Source of the DNA: Aquitalea sp. LB_tupeE
GTDB lineage: Bacteria > Pseudomonadota > Gammaproteobacteria > Burkholderiales > Chromobacteriaceae
Reading direction: 5' to 3'
Assembly: GCF_013391415.1 (NCBI RefSeq)
Contig: NZ_JACAXB010000033.1
Location: forward strand, 62,001 to 126,000
Length of the DNA: 64,000 bases
Notes under the pieces: generated by a model
What the model was told of the DNA's origin: nothing
What the model saw: only the letters and a program-made list of their open reading frames with translations
Database searches by the model: none
Made by a program: the position numbers and the translations under genes
Part shown: piece after piece, positions 26,414-36,721 of the stretch
Layout: the number at the start of each line of letters is the position of its first letter
Position numbering within the stretch: the first letter of the stretch is position 1

Positions 26414-27796
26414 TCAGACTTCCCAGTATTCCTTTTCCCGCCCGCAGGAACCCGGATTGAGCTTTTCATGCAGACGGCGCAATTGCTCTGCCTCGCCACG
26501 TACGCGGAACCAGCTGCCCTCTTCCTCCGCACGTTCTTCCAGCACCTGGCAGTGGCTGTAGATTTCGCCACGCAGTTGCTGAGCCGACCACGGCAGCAGG
26601 ATTTCATCATCAGTCAGGTCTTGCTGAAAGAAGGCGACAATACGGGCGCGCAAGGCGGACACATCTTCCGGACGACGCGCACTCATCACCACGCAACCGG
26701 GGTAACGCTGTTCCAGCTCGGCACGCCAGCCGTTTTCATCCGCCACATGATCGATCTTGTTGAATACGCGGATACGCGGCACCTCATCGGCACCGATTTC
26801 ATGCAGTACGGTATCGGTTACTTCCAGCTGGCGTTCGAAACCGGGGTCACTGGCATCAATCACATGCAGTAGCAGGCCGGCATCCAGCGCCTCTTCCAGC
26901 GTGGATTTGAACGATGCCACCAGGCCGTGCGGCAGGTTCTTGATAAAACCGACGGTATCGCTCACCAGCACGCGTGGCACGCTTTCCGGGTAGATGGCAC
27001 GCACCGTGGTATCCAGCGTGGCAAACAGCTTGTTGGCCACCAGCACTGCGCTGCCGGTGAGCGCCCGCATCAGTGTGGATTTGCCGGCATTGGTGTAACC
27101 CACCAGCGACACCCCGGCCAGGCCCTGCCCTTGACGTTCCAGTCGGCGTGAACGCTGGGTCTTGCGCTCCAGCTCCATGGCCGTGATTTCGCGTTGCAAC
27201 TCGGCAATGCGGTCGCGCACCTTGCGACGGTCCAGCTCAGTGTGCGATTCACCCGAGCCGCGCCCACCCATGCCGCTACGCTGACGGCCTTGCGGGCCAG
27301 CCAGCTTGGCTGCCTCGCGCAGGCGGGGTGCCATATAACCCAGGCGGGCAATTTCCACCTGCGCCTTGGCCGCACGCGAGCGGGCATTGCGATGGAAAAT
27401 CTCCAGAATCACCATGGTGCGGTCCATCACTTCGCAACCGACAGCCAGCTCCAGGTTGCGTGCCTGTGACGGGGAAATTTCGTGATCCACCAGCAGCACG
27501 TCAATGTCTATCGCAGATGGGTCCAGCTGCGGCGGTGCATCGTCCAGTTCGTCAGCCCGCAAGCCGCGATTGACATACATGTGGATTTCTTCCAGCTTGC
27601 CCACCCCCAGATAAGCGGTACGGTCAAAGCCGTTACGCTTCTGGACAAAGGTATGCACCACCTGAAAACCCAGGGTTTTGGCCAGTTCGCTCAGTTCAGC
27701 CAATGAGGAGGCGAACTCGACATCGCTGACTTCCGGCAATTGCACCGACGCCACAATGGCGTATCTGGGTTTTTCTTTGACTTCTGTTTCTTCCAT
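26414..27796 (-). CDS. hflX: GTPase HflX
   Basis: 460 residues. HflX is a ribosome-associated GTPase that rescues or splits stalled ribosomes under heat stress. An N-terminal HflX domain (LGVGKLEEIHMYV; VLLVDHEISPSQARNLE; VMDRTMVILEIFHRNARSRA) is followed by a glycine-rich linker (GMGGRGSGES), a coiled helix, and the G domain: G1 GYTNAGKST, G2 near TLDTT, G3 DTVGFI, G4 NKID, G5 SAR. No hfq gene is next to it, unlike the usual miaA-hfq-hflX order. Confidence 0.94.
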   Translation of the reverse strand: MEETEVKEKPRYAIVASVQLPEVSDVEFASSLAELSELAKTLGFQVVHTFVQKRNGFDRTAYLGVGKLEEIHMYVNRGLRADELDDAPPQLDPSAIDIDVLLVDHEISPSQARNLELAVGCEVMDRTMVILEIFHRNARSRAAKAQVEIARLGYMAPRLREAAKLAGPQGRQRSGMGGRGSGESHTELDRRKVRDRIAELQREITAMELERKTQRSRRLERQGQGLAGVSLVGYTNAGKSTLMRALTGSAVLVANKLFATLDTTVRAIYPESVPRVLVSDTVGFIKNLPHGLVASFKSTLEEALDAGLLLHVIDASDPGFERQLEVTDTVLHEIGADEVPRIRVFNKIDHVADENGWRAELEQRYPGCVVMSARRPEDVSALRARIVAFFQQDLTDDEILLPWSAQQLRGEIYSHCQVLEERAEEEGSWFRVRGEAEQLRRLHEKLNPGSCGREKEYWEV

Positions 27797-27969
27797 GAGC
27801 TGATTGCTTCACTTTACTTTGGCTGGCGAGCCCGGATTTTACCCGTAAATGCCCGCGCCCGCCGCCCAGATTGCAGCAAGCTTGACCCTGCAGGCTGACC
27901 GGCAGATACTGCGCAGCCTCTGGCGGCTTTACTGCCGCTTCAATCACCCTTCATCTGTCTGTCCCACTC

Positions 27970-29223
27970 ATGCCATTCACCTCTCTGGGCCTGCAAGCCG
28001 CGCTGGCCGATTCTGCCGCCGCACAAGGCTATTCCACCCCCACGGCCATCCAGCGCGCTGCCATTCCGCTCATCCTGCAAGGTAGCGATATACTGGCCAC
28101 CGCCCAGACCGGTTCTGGCAAGACCGCAGCATACTGCCTGCCGCTACTGCAGCAATGGTTGTGCGACCACACGACAGCCCGCCGCCAGCTGCGCGGGCTG
28201 ATTCTGCTGCCCACGCGCGAACTGGCCATCCAGGTGGGCAATACCCTGCGTGAGCTGGCAGAAAGCCTGCCACGTCAACCCAAGGTGGTGGTGGCTTATG
28301 GCGGCGTATCCATCAACCCGCAGATGATGGCGCTGCGTGGCGGTGCCGACATGGTGGTGGCCACACCGGGCCGTTTACTGGATTTGCTACAGCAAAACGC
28401 CCTGCGCCTGACCACGGTCAGCACGCTGGTGCTGGACGAGGCGGACCGGCTGCTGGAACAGGGTTTTGCTGCCGAAGTCAGCCAGTTACTGGCGCTATTG
28501 CCACCTTACCGGCAGAACCTGCTGCTCTCCGCCACCTTCCCGCCCAAGCTGCGCAGCCTGGCAGAAACCCTGCTCAGGCAGCCGCAACGCATTGACATAC
28601 CGCACAGCCCGGATAGCACACCCGCAATCCGGCAGCGGGCCATCGAGGTGGATACCGCCCGCCGTACCATGCTGCTGCGTCACCTGCTGCAAAACGAAAA
28701 CCCGGAGCGGGTGCTGGTGTTTGTGGCCAGCCGCCACACAGCGGACCATGTCTGCAACAAACTGCAACAGGCTGGCGTGCGCGCAGCAGCCTTGCACAGT
28801 GACTGCAGTCAGAGCCAGCGCGGCCAGGCGCTGGCGGATTTCAAGACGGCACATCTGCAAGTGCTGGTAGCCACTGATGTGGCGGCGCGCGGCATCGATA
28901 TTGCCCACCTGCCCATGGTGGTCAACTACGACCTGCCGCGCTCGCCAGCCGATTACACCCATCGCATTGGCCGCACCGGCCGCGCCGGTGCCAGCGGCGT
29001 GGCCATCAGCTTTGTCTGTGCCTACAGTGCGGCGCATTTCCGGCTGATCGAGAAACGCCAGCAGCAACAAGTTCCGCGCGAGCGCGTGGCAGGATTCGAA
29101 CCGCAGGACCCGGTTGCCAACACACCTCTGCAAGACGGCAACGGCGGCATCAAGGGCAAGCGCATGAGCAAGAAGGACAAGCTGCGCGCAGCCCAGGCGG
29201 CCCAACCCGGAAACCAGCCCTGA
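27970..29223 (+). CDS. DEAD-box ATP-dependent RNA helicase (RhlE-like)
   Basis: 417 residues. All DEAD-box motifs are visible: Q motif (F then GYSTPTAIQ), motif I AQTGSGKT, Ia PTRELA, Ib TPGRLLD, II DEAD, III SAT, IV VLVFVASR, V TDVAARGID, VI HRIGRTGRAG. A basic C-terminal tail (KGKRMSKKDKLRAAQ) suits RNA binding. It unwinds RNA in ribosome assembly or decay. Divergent from hflX. A short hairpin CAGCCCCG/CGGGGCTG follows the stop without a clear T run. Confidence 0.9.
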   Translation: MPFTSLGLQAALADSAAAQGYSTPTAIQRAAIPLILQGSDILATAQTGSGKTAAYCLPLLQQWLCDHTTARRQLRGLILLPTRELAIQVGNTLRELAESLPRQPKVVVAYGGVSINPQMMALRGGADMVVATPGRLLDLLQQNALRLTTVSTLVLDEADRLLEQGFAAEVSQLLALLPPYRQNLLLSATFPPKLRSLAETLLRQPQRIDIPHSPDSTPAIRQRAIEVDTARRTMLLRHLLQNENPERVLVFVASRHTADHVCNKLQQAGVRAAALHSDCSQSQRGQALADFKTAHLQVLVATDVAARGIDIAHLPMVVNYDLPRSPADYTHRIGRTGRAGASGVAISFVCAYSAAHFRLIEKRQQQQVPRERVAGFEPQDPVANTPLQDGNGGIKGKRMSKKDKLRAAQAAQPGNQP

Positions 29224-29410
29224 AACCAGCCCCGGTCGGGGCTGCAATCAATCTGCAATGACAATTGAGTTTGCGATTTCCGTCATGTTAATATCATGAA
29301 GCCGCTACGAAAATCGCCAGCTCCACCCCTCTGAATCAGGTGCGGCCAGGCCGGCAAACACTTCTCCCCTCATCGCAGCACAGCACAGTACGCCGGTATT
29401 GGAGCGCTGA

Positions 29411-32400
29411 TTGAAAAAGACTTTCGCCAGCAGTCTGGTCTTGCGCATGTGCGGATTGATTCTGCTATCCATCCTGGTTTTTGCCTTTGGCTGCTATCAC
29501 CTGATCGTACAGCGCACCGTCGACAGCCTGGCCCAGTCGGAAATGCAGATTTCCGCCCAGCAATTGCAGTCGCGCACCCAGCATTTGCTGTCCAGCGTGC
29601 AGGACACCTTGCGCGCCAGCCAGTCCTGGGGCCGCAACAGCGCCTGGAACGGCCAGACGGAATGGCTGGCGGCCAATCGTCACGAGTTGCAGCGCTTCAA
29701 TGATTTCTTTTTCCCCATCATCGAAAACCATGCCGAAATCGCCTCGGTCAACATGGCGCATCAGTCCGGGCGCGAAATCCTGCTGCTGCATGATGCCAAC
29801 GGCGGCTGGACCAACCGCATCAGCGACCCGGCACACTGGGGACGTACCACCTACTGGTTTTTCTGGGACCGGCAACGCAGGCTGATCCGCAGCGAAACAC
29901 GGCAGCAGGATTACGATGCCAGAACCCGCCCCTGGTTTCAGGGAGCCATGTCCGCCACCGATGACGGTGCCATTGTGTGGACCAAGCCCTATACCTTCTA
30001 TACCACACGCCAGATCGGGCTTACCGTATCCACCCGCTGGACAGCCAGTGACGGCAGCCGCTTCGTGATAGGCCATGATGTCAACCTCAGCAGCCTGTCG
30101 CGGTTGGCCGGCAGCTTGCCTTCGGAGCACGCCAAAACCCTGGCCCTGCTGGATGAACAAGGCCGCTTGCTGGCCCTGCCCTATGCCGATGGACAATTGC
30201 AACCGGGCGAGCAACTCCACCCGCTGGCCACGGTGAACAACGGCCCGCTGTCACATGCTTATCCGCACTGGCTATTACGCAGTCAGCTGGCAGGCCAAGC
30301 CAGCCGCTTCACGGCAGAGGGACAGGAATGGTTCAGCCTGTTCCAGCCCATGACGCTAGACAAGCAAACCTGGTGGATCGCCGTGCTTGCTCCGGAGTCC
30401 TCTTTCCTCCCCGGCACGGCCAGTGACGTGATTCTGCTGGTGCTGATCAGCACTGCCGCACTGATTTGCGCCGGCATGGTGGCGCTGCGCATGGCGCAGC
30501 GCTTTGCCCGGCCACTGGAGTTATTGGCACAAGGCAGTGTGCGCTTTGGCCAACTGGAACTGCAACAGCCAGTCAGTCCGGATGCCTTGCAAGCCCCCTG
30601 GCTGGAAGTGCGCCAGCTGGCTGCTGCGCAAGAGCAAATGCGTCAGCAATTGCTGGTCAAGACTTCCGAACTGCAACAGGCCCGCGCCGAACTGGAACAA
30701 AAAGTGACAGCGCGCACCAGCGACCTGCAACATCAGGTGGCCCTGGTGGAAGCCTTGCTGGACACCATCCCCAACCCCATTTTCTACAAGGGTGCCGACA
30801 CCCGGTTTATCGGCTGCAATCAGGCGTATGAACAAGCCTTTGGCATTGACCGCAGCAACTTCATCGGCAAGCGTGTGCTGGAGCTGGATTACCTGCCCGC
30901 TAGTTCCCGCCAGTTATTCCAGCAAGAGGACGAAGCGGTCATCACCAACTGCAGCCGCGTATCCCGCGAAGAACAACTGCGTTTTGCCGATGGCAAGCTG
31001 CATCACGTACTGTATTCGGTGACCGGTTTTCGCCATGAGGACAACACCCCAGGCGGGCTGATAGGCGTGATTGTTGACGTCAGCGCCATCAAGGATGCCG
31101 AACAGGAAGCCCGCACCGCCCGTCACCAAGCTGAAGCGGCCACCCGCGCCAAAGCCGACTTCCTGGCCAATATGAGTCATGAAATCCGCACCCCGATGAA
31201 TGCGGTCATTGGCATGACTCAGCTTGCGCTGCAAACCCAGCTTGCCCCCCAGCAGCGCAACTATCTGGAGAAGGTGAATACCGCGGCCAACGGACTACTT
31301 GGCCTGATCAACGACATTCTGGATTTTTCCAAAATAGAAGCCGGGAAACTCAGCTGCGAGCAAACCGAATTTACGCTGGAAGAAGTCATTACCCGGGTTG
31401 CCGACCTGATGGCACTACGTGTACGCGACAAGGGGCTGGAGCTGTTGTTTGACATCGACAGCAAGGTTCCTGCCCAACTGATAGGCGACCCACTGCGCCT
31501 GGGGCAGGTACTGAACAATCTGGTGGGCAATGCCGTCAAGTTTACCGACTCCGGCGAAGTCACCCTGAGCGTCCGGCTGGAGCGGGAAGAGCAAGACAAG
31601 CTGACCCTGCACTTTGCGGTCAGCGATACCGGTATTGGCATGAGTGCAGCACAACAGGATGGCATTTTTCAGGCCTTTTCCCAGGCGGACAGCTCTACCA
31701 CCCGCCGCTACGGCGGCACCGGCCTTGGGCTGAGCATCAGCAAGCACATCGTGCAACTGATGGATGGTGACATCACCGTCAGCAGCCAGCCAGGCCATGG
31801 AAGCTGCTTCAGCTTTACCTGCCAGTTTGGCAAGGCCAGTGCCAAGCAGGCTGCGCCAAGTACGCTGCCGGACATCCGCGGCATGCGCGCACTGGTGGTG
31901 GATGACAATGCCGCCGCCCGCGAAGTATTTGTCCACATGCTGCAAGCCCTGCAACTGGAAGCTGCGTCGGTGGACAGCGGCATGGCTGCCTTGCAGGCCT
32001 TGCAACAGGCTCAGGATGCAGGCCTGCCCTATCAGCTGGTGCTGATCGACTGGAAAATGCCCGGCATGGACGGCGTGGACACCCTCCGCCATATCCAGGC
32101 CAATGAAAACCTGCCCACACCGGTATGCCTGCTGGCCACCGCACACGATTGCGACAGCCTGAGCCAGGCGCTGGGCAATACCAAGGTTGACGGCATTTTC
32201 AACAAGCCCACCACCTTCTCCACCCTGCTGGATGCCATTCATACCGCCTGCCGCCATCAGCCTGCCTTACAGGCTGGCAGCAACACGCCGCGGCTGGATC
32301 TGGCGCAGTTGCGACAGCTACTGCAAGGGGCACAGGTTTTGCTGGTGGAAGACAACCAGACCAATCAGGAAGTGGCACTGGAATTACTGCGCCAGGTCGG

Positions 32401-33319
32401 GATACAGGCAGACCTGGCCGAAGACGGAGCCCAAGCCGTGGCAATGGCCGCCACCAAGGACTACGCACTCATCCTGATGGACTGCCAGATGCCGGTGATG
32501 GATGGCCTTGAAGCCACCCGCCAGTTACGTCTGGACGAGCGCCACAATAACAGCAAGATCGTCGCCATGACCGCCAATGTCATGGAAGGTGAAGAACAAC
32601 GCTGCCTGGATGCCGGCATGGACGACTACATTGCCAAACCCATCGACATCCAGGTGTTTTATGCCACTCTGGTGCGCCACTTGCGCCCCGGCATGCCGCA
32701 CAGCCTGCCCGGCAAGCTGGCCTTGCCCGGCAACAAACATGGCAGCGATGTCATTCTGAACCGCGAGCTCGCCCTGCTGCGCATGGGTGGGGACACCACC
32801 TTGTACCAGCGACTGCTGCATCGTTTCCGCGAACGGGAAAGCGATGCCTGCCAGCGGCTGCAACAAGCCTTGCAACGGGCAGATACCGATGGCGCCCGCC
32901 GCATCGTTCACAACCTCAAGGGCCTGGCTGGCAATCTGGGGGCTGAAGCACTGGCCGCAGCCTGCCGGCACGCTGAATACCATCTGGACAGCGACATCGA
33001 CAGCCGCAACCAGGCCATCAGCCGGGTAGAACAGCAACTGCAGGCCCTGCTGGCACAGCTGGAACAGGAACAGACGGCAGCACCTGCCATTTCACCGGAC
33101 GGGCATGACAGCGTCCGGGCACTGCTGGACACGCTGGAACAACAGCTGCGTGTCGATGATATCCGCGCCAGTAAAACTGCGGCCGAATTGTTCCGTAGCC
33201 TGGCCGATCACGCAGCCGCCGACGACGCGCAGCAACTATCGCGCCTGGCGGGTCAATATGAATACGAAGCCGCCTTGCAGCAGCTGGCCCAGCTGACTGC
33301 ACGACTACAAGCAAGCTGA
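29411..33319 (+). CDS. Hybrid sensor histidine kinase with PAS, two receiver domains and HPt
   Basis: 1302 residues. Order: membrane helix 1 (about 12-32), a Cache-like periplasmic sensor (35-335), helix 2 (about 340-360), coiled linker, PAS (about 443-565), HisKA with SHEIRTPMN (His near 591), HATPase (FSQADSSTTRRYGGTGLGLS), receiver 1 (Asp in VLIDWKMPGMDG, near 879), receiver 2 (Asp in LILMDCQMPVMDG, near 1023) and an HPt domain (VHNLKGLAGNLG, His near 1166). Start is TTG with GGAG six bases before. It is a full phosphorelay in one chain; 30 bases later lies an HD-GYP response regulator, its likely partner. Confidence 0.9.
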   Translation: MKKTFASSLVLRMCGLILLSILVFAFGCYHLIVQRTVDSLAQSEMQISAQQLQSRTQHLLSSVQDTLRASQSWGRNSAWNGQTEWLAANRHELQRFNDFFFPIIENHAEIASVNMAHQSGREILLLHDANGGWTNRISDPAHWGRTTYWFFWDRQRRLIRSETRQQDYDARTRPWFQGAMSATDDGAIVWTKPYTFYTTRQIGLTVSTRWTASDGSRFVIGHDVNLSSLSRLAGSLPSEHAKTLALLDEQGRLLALPYADGQLQPGEQLHPLATVNNGPLSHAYPHWLLRSQLAGQASRFTAEGQEWFSLFQPMTLDKQTWWIAVLAPESSFLPGTASDVILLVLISTAALICAGMVALRMAQRFARPLELLAQGSVRFGQLELQQPVSPDALQAPWLEVRQLAAAQEQMRQQLLVKTSELQQARAELEQKVTARTSDLQHQVALVEALLDTIPNPIFYKGADTRFIGCNQAYEQAFGIDRSNFIGKRVLELDYLPASSRQLFQQEDEAVITNCSRVSREEQLRFADGKLHHVLYSVTGFRHEDNTPGGLIGVIVDVSAIKDAEQEARTARHQAEAATRAKADFLANMSHEIRTPMNAVIGMTQLALQTQLAPQQRNYLEKVNTAANGLLGLINDILDFSKIEAGKLSCEQTEFTLEEVITRVADLMALRVRDKGLELLFDIDSKVPAQLIGDPLRLGQVLNNLVGNAVKFTDSGEVTLSVRLEREEQDKLTLHFAVSDTGIGMSAAQQDGIFQAFSQADSSTTRRYGGTGLGLSISKHIVQLMDGDITVSSQPGHGSCFSFTCQFGKASAKQAAPSTLPDIRGMRALVVDDNAAAREVFVHMLQALQLEAASVDSGMAALQALQQAQDAGLPYQLVLIDWKMPGMDGVDTLRHIQANENLPTPVCLLATAHDCDSLSQALGNTKVDGIFNKPTTFSTLLDAIHTACRHQPALQAGSNTPRLDLAQLRQLLQGAQVLLVEDNQTNQEVALELLRQVGIQADLAEDGAQAVAMAATKDYALILMDCQMPVMDGLEATRQLRLDERHNNSKIVAMTANVMEGEEQRCLDAGMDDYIAKPIDIQVFYATLVRHLRPGMPHSLPGKLALPGNKHGSDVILNRELALLRMGGDTTLYQRLLHRFRERESDACQRLQQALQRADTDGARRIVHNLKGLAGNLGAEALAAACRHAEYHLDSDIDSRNQAISRVEQQLQALLAQLEQEQTAAPAISPDGHDSVRALLDTLEQQLRVDDIRASKTAAELFRSLADHAAADDAQQLSRLAGQYEYEAALQQLAQLTARLQAS

Positions 33320-33349
33320 CCATGCAAGCCAACCGAAAGCTCATTGCCC

Positions 33350-34396
33350 ATGGCTGATCTCAGACAACGTCAAAGCATACTGATTGCCGACGACGTACCG
33401 GACAACATCGAATTGCTGGCCGCCATCCTGGAAGACGAATACACCATCAAGGTGGCTCCCAATGGTGAAAAAGCCCTCAAGATTGCTTATTCCGACACCC
33501 CGCCGGACCTGATCCTGCTGGATGTGATGATGCCCGGCCTGAGCGGGCATGAAGTGTGCCGCAGGCTGAAGTCCAACCCGGACCGTCAGCATATTCCGGT
33601 CATCTTTGTCACCGCCATGTGCTCGGTGGAAGATGAAAAGCTGGGGCTGGAAATCGGCGCGGTGGACTACATCACCAAGCCCATCAGCCCGCCGGTGGTC
33701 AAGGCCCGGGTACGCACCCATCTGGCGCTGTACGACCAGACCCGCGAACTGGAGCGCATGGTGGCCCAGCGCACCAACGAGCTACTGAGCTCGCGTCAGC
33801 AAATCATCCAGCGCCTGGGACGTGCGGCCGAGTTCAAGGATAACGAAACAGGCAATCATGTTATCCGCATGGCACACGCTACCCGGCTGATCGCCGAAGT
33901 GGCGGGCATGGGCAGCAAGGCGCAGGAAATCCTGCAATTGGCGGCACCCATGCACGATATCGGCAAGATCGGCATTCCGGACCACATCCTGCTCAAGCCG
34001 GGCAAACTGAATGCTGAAGAATGGCAGCTGATGAAACAGCACCCGCAAATGGGGGCGGACATCATTGGCAGCCACGATGACGAACTGCTGCAAACCGCCG
34101 GCATCATTGCACTGAGCCATCACGAACGCTGGGATGGCAGTGGCTATCCGTATGGCCTTCGCGGCGAGGCCATTCCGCTAGCCGGTCGTATTGTGGCCAT
34201 TGCCGATGTGTTTGACGCCCTGTTGTCGGCCCGTCCCTACAAAAAAGCCCTGCCGCTCTCCGAGGCGCTGGACTATATGTACAGCCAGTCCGGCGCGCAC
34301 TTCGACCCGCAATTGATTGAAGCCTTCCGCAAGGCATTGCCGGAAATCCTGCGGATTCGTGCCAACTATGCCGACGACGAGGGTCAGGGCAACTGA
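33350..34396 (+). CDS. Response regulator with HD-GYP cyclic-di-GMP phosphodiesterase domain
   Basis: 348 residues. An N-terminal receiver (ILIADDVPDN, phosphoacceptor in LILLDVMMPGLSG, switch Lys in YITKP) is joined by a helix to an HD-GYP domain (about 155-340): MHDIGKIGIPD, HHERWDGSGYP and LRGEAIPLAGRI. These keep the metal ligands, so it should degrade c-di-GMP. It lies 30 bases behind the hybrid kinase, so kinase-controlled c-di-GMP turnover is likely. The ATG at 33350 is preferred over an in-frame TTG at 33344. Confidence 0.92.
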   Translation: MADLRQRQSILIADDVPDNIELLAAILEDEYTIKVAPNGEKALKIAYSDTPPDLILLDVMMPGLSGHEVCRRLKSNPDRQHIPVIFVTAMCSVEDEKLGLEIGAVDYITKPISPPVVKARVRTHLALYDQTRELERMVAQRTNELLSSRQQIIQRLGRAAEFKDNETGNHVIRMAHATRLIAEVAGMGSKAQEILQLAAPMHDIGKIGIPDHILLKPGKLNAEEWQLMKQHPQMGADIIGSHDDELLQTAGIIALSHHERWDGSGYPYGLRGEAIPLAGRIVAIADVFDALLSARPYKKALPLSEALDYMYSQSGAHFDPQLIEAFRKALPEILRIRANYADDEGQGN

Positions 34397-34427
34397 GTGC
34401 TGCCGGTTTTCGTGCAGGCAGAAAAAC

Positions 34428-34452
34428 AAAACCCCCGGCTAGCGGGGGTTTT
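34428..34452. terminator. Bidirectional terminator after the HD-GYP response regulator
   Basis: AAAACCCCC and GGGGGTTTT form a perfect 9-bp stem around a 7-base loop, between two convergent genes; T runs are present on both strands. Confidence 0.85.
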
Positions 34453-34475
34453 CTTTGGGATTGCTGTGTCCGGGC

Positions 34476-36347
34476 TTACAGCTTGAACTGCGATACCAGG
34501 GTACGCAAATCGCCACCGCGGCGTGACAGATCCTGAATGATACTGAGGATGCGCTGCACATTTTCGTCGCTCTCCAGCGCCTTGGCGTTGATACGCTCGG
34601 CACTTTGCGCCATCACCGTAGTAGCCGTGCTCTGTTCCTTGGTGGAACTGGTGATTTCCGACATGCGGCTGGCAATATCCTGCGTGCTGGCCTTGATGCG
34701 ACCAACCTTCTCGGCCGCTTCACGCGACATCGCCACGCCAGTGGCAACACGCTCGTTGGTCTTGCTGGTATGGCCGATCGCCACTTCGGTCTGGCTCATC
34801 ACGCTATTGATCATCTGCGCGATTTCCACCGTGGCCGATGCTGTGCGCTCGGCCAGCTTGCGCACTTCATCCGCCACTACGGCAAAGCCACGACCTTGTT
34901 CACCGGCACGTGCCGCCTCAATGGCTGCATTCAGTGCCAGCAGGTTGGTCTGGTCTGCAATGTCACGAATCACTGCCACAATGCCGCGAATCTGTTCGGA
35001 ATGCGAAGACAGGTCGCCCATGGCACTTTGCAGGGCATCCACCGTCTGCACGATGGACTGCACTTCGCGCGCCACCTGCTCCATGGCCTGGTAAGAGTCT
35101 TCCGAGTTTTCACGGGTACTGGCCACCAGCACTTCGGTTTCACCGGCATTGTCCGCAATGTGATTGATGCTGACGGTGATCTCTTCAATCGTCGCAGCCG
35201 TGGCAGACAGCTCGTTGGACTGCACGCGGGAATCCGAGGCAATGCTTTCAGCGGCCTGATGCAGGGCGGCGGTATCGCGCGCCAGTGCTTCGGCATCGTT
35301 GCGCACCGACACGAACATGCCATGCAGCTTGTGCACAAAGGCATTGAAGGCTTCGGCGATCTGGCCGACTTCATCCTGCGAGCGTACCGGCAGGTGCAGG
35401 GTCAGGTCGCCATCGCCGCTGGCTACGTTACGCATGGCGTCGCGCAGTTCGGTCAGGCCGGACAGCATGCGGGCCACACCGATGGTTGCCAGCAAGGCCA
35501 CCACCACCACACCAGCAATCAACACGGCTATCATCAGTTCAATCAGGTGAGTGACCGATACGGTTGCCGCAGCCACCGGCACCACCACGCCCAGCAGCCA
35601 GCCGGTCTTCCCAACCGGGTACAAGGCAGTCATGCTCGCCTCGCCATTCAGGCTGATGGTTTGCAAAGTGCCGTCCTTGCTGACACTGTTCAGATCAAAG
35701 CCCGGCATTACTTCGTTGATTTTCTTCATGCCCGAATCCTTGACCGGATGGGCAATCACCGAACCGTCACCGGTAATCAGGAAGGCAAAGCCATCGCCCG
35801 GCAGCTTGGAGGACACCACTTCGTCCGCGACGCGTGCCAGGGAAACGTCACCACCGGCCACGGCAAGCAGTTGACCATCTTTGCGCAGCGCCTTGGCAAA
35901 GGTGATGATGGGCTTCTTGGTGGCAGCATCAATATACGGTGCAGTGGCGATGGCTTCCTGCGAATTGCTGGCTGCCAGGTACCACGGGCGGCCTGTCGGG
36001 TCATACCCCGGCGGTACCGGCGTGGAGCCGGTGAATTGCGTCATTTTCTTGCTGGGCTCACCGACATACATGTCATCCAGCTTGCCAGCCACTTGCGACT
36101 GGTCAAGGATGGGTTTCATGTCACCCTCGGTAAAGTGCAGCAATGCAGAGCCGACGATATTCTGACGAGTGGATACCCACTCGGTAATGAAGCTGACCTT
36201 GTTATTGGCCGTCTGGACAATCTGGTCACTGATGGATGAAAGCAGTGCTTCTTTCATTTTCCAGTAGGCCACACCGCAGAACAACAGCGAAATGGCTACC
36301 AGAATCATCAGTACAAACGCAAGCATTCTGGAACGGAGAGTACGCAT
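34476..36347 (-). CDS. Methyl-accepting chemotaxis protein 2, amino-acid-type dCache receptor
   Basis: 623 residues. Helix 1 (about 8-28), a double-Cache periplasmic sensor (35-270), helix 2 (about 285-310), HAMP, and the signalling bundle with [20 protein letters not shown]. The sensor keeps the amino-acid-binding set known from PctA-type receptors: Tyr115, Arg120, Trp122, Tyr123 in [10 protein letters not shown], Tyr138 and Asp140 in PYID, and Asp167 in AGGDVSL. Spacing equals that of PctA as I recall it. Amino-acid chemotaxis is therefore likely. No C-terminal CheR pentapeptide. Confidence 0.92.
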   Translation of the reverse strand: MRTLRSRMLAFVLMILVAISLLFCGVAYWKMKEALLSSISDQIVQTANNKVSFITEWVSTRQNIVGSALLHFTEGDMKPILDQSQVAGKLDDMYVGEPSKKMTQFTGSTPVPPGYDPTGRPWYLAASNSQEAIATAPYIDAATKKPIITFAKALRKDGQLLAVAGGDVSLARVADEVVSSKLPGDGFAFLITGDGSVIAHPVKDSGMKKINEVMPGFDLNSVSKDGTLQTISLNGEASMTALYPVGKTGWLLGVVVPVAAATVSVTHLIELMIAVLIAGVVVVALLATIGVARMLSGLTELRDAMRNVASGDGDLTLHLPVRSQDEVGQIAEAFNAFVHKLHGMFVSVRNDAEALARDTAALHQAAESIASDSRVQSNELSATAATIEEITVSINHIADNAGETEVLVASTRENSEDSYQAMEQVAREVQSIVQTVDALQSAMGDLSSHSEQIRGIVAVIRDIADQTNLLALNAAIEAARAGEQGRGFAVVADEVRKLAERTASATVEIAQMINSVMSQTEVAIGHTSKTNERVATGVAMSREAAEKVGRIKASTQDIASRMSEITSSTKEQSTATTVMAQSAERINAKALESDENVQRILSIIQDLSRRGGDLRTLVSQFKL

Positions 36348-36413
36348 GGAGGATCCTGTTTTTATAATGTCTTAAAACCACACATTGCTGCCTGGCACGA
36401 CCGCTTGTGGCGG

Positions 36414-36421
36414 TTATCGGC
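36414..36421 (-). promoter_or_regulatory. Candidate sigma-28 (FliA) -10 element upstream of chemoreceptor 2
   Basis: On the minus strand the octamer GCCGATAA, the exact FliA -10 consensus, occurs 67 bases before the start codon of chemoreceptor 2. No TAAA -35 box is found at the expected 15-base spacing, so the call is tentative. The rest of 36348-36660 is AT-rich and shows no gene. Confidence 0.4.
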
Positions 36422-36663
36422 GTGCTGCAATGTTCCCGGCTTCAATTCGACACGTCAATACCATTTTCAAATGCATCCGGCATTTTCAACAAAAAAATGC
36501 ACAATATTGACATTGATGAAGTAATGCACCGCTTGTTAATGCATACGCCTCCCCATGGCATCAAATAACACACTGTGTGAATAGATTTACGCCGTCCTTA
36601 TTTAGTTATTGATCAATTTGAGTCAACAATCCAGTCAACTGCACCAAATAGACTGAAGGCATG

Positions 36664-36686
36664 AAAAAAGGACGCCAAGGCGTCCT
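36664..36686 (-). terminator. Terminator of the HU gene
   Basis: Read on the minus strand, AGGACGCC-TT-GGCGTCCT is followed by a run of T (six A at 36664-36669 on the plus strand). It begins 36 bases after the HU stop. Confidence 0.75.
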
Positions 36687-36721
36687 GGTTTGCTGCCGGT
36701 GGTCTTCCCCACCATGGTCAA

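Noticed and set aside
29228-29245. Palindrome CAGCCCCG-GT-CGGGGCTG after the helicase gene as a terminator
   Set aside because: Loop too short and no T run follows, so termination cannot be supported.
34605-36239. Plus-strand open frame of 544 codons opposite chemoreceptor 2
   Set aside because: The minus strand holds an unmistakable chemoreceptor; the plus frame is rich in Gln, His and Arg as expected for an antisense frame.
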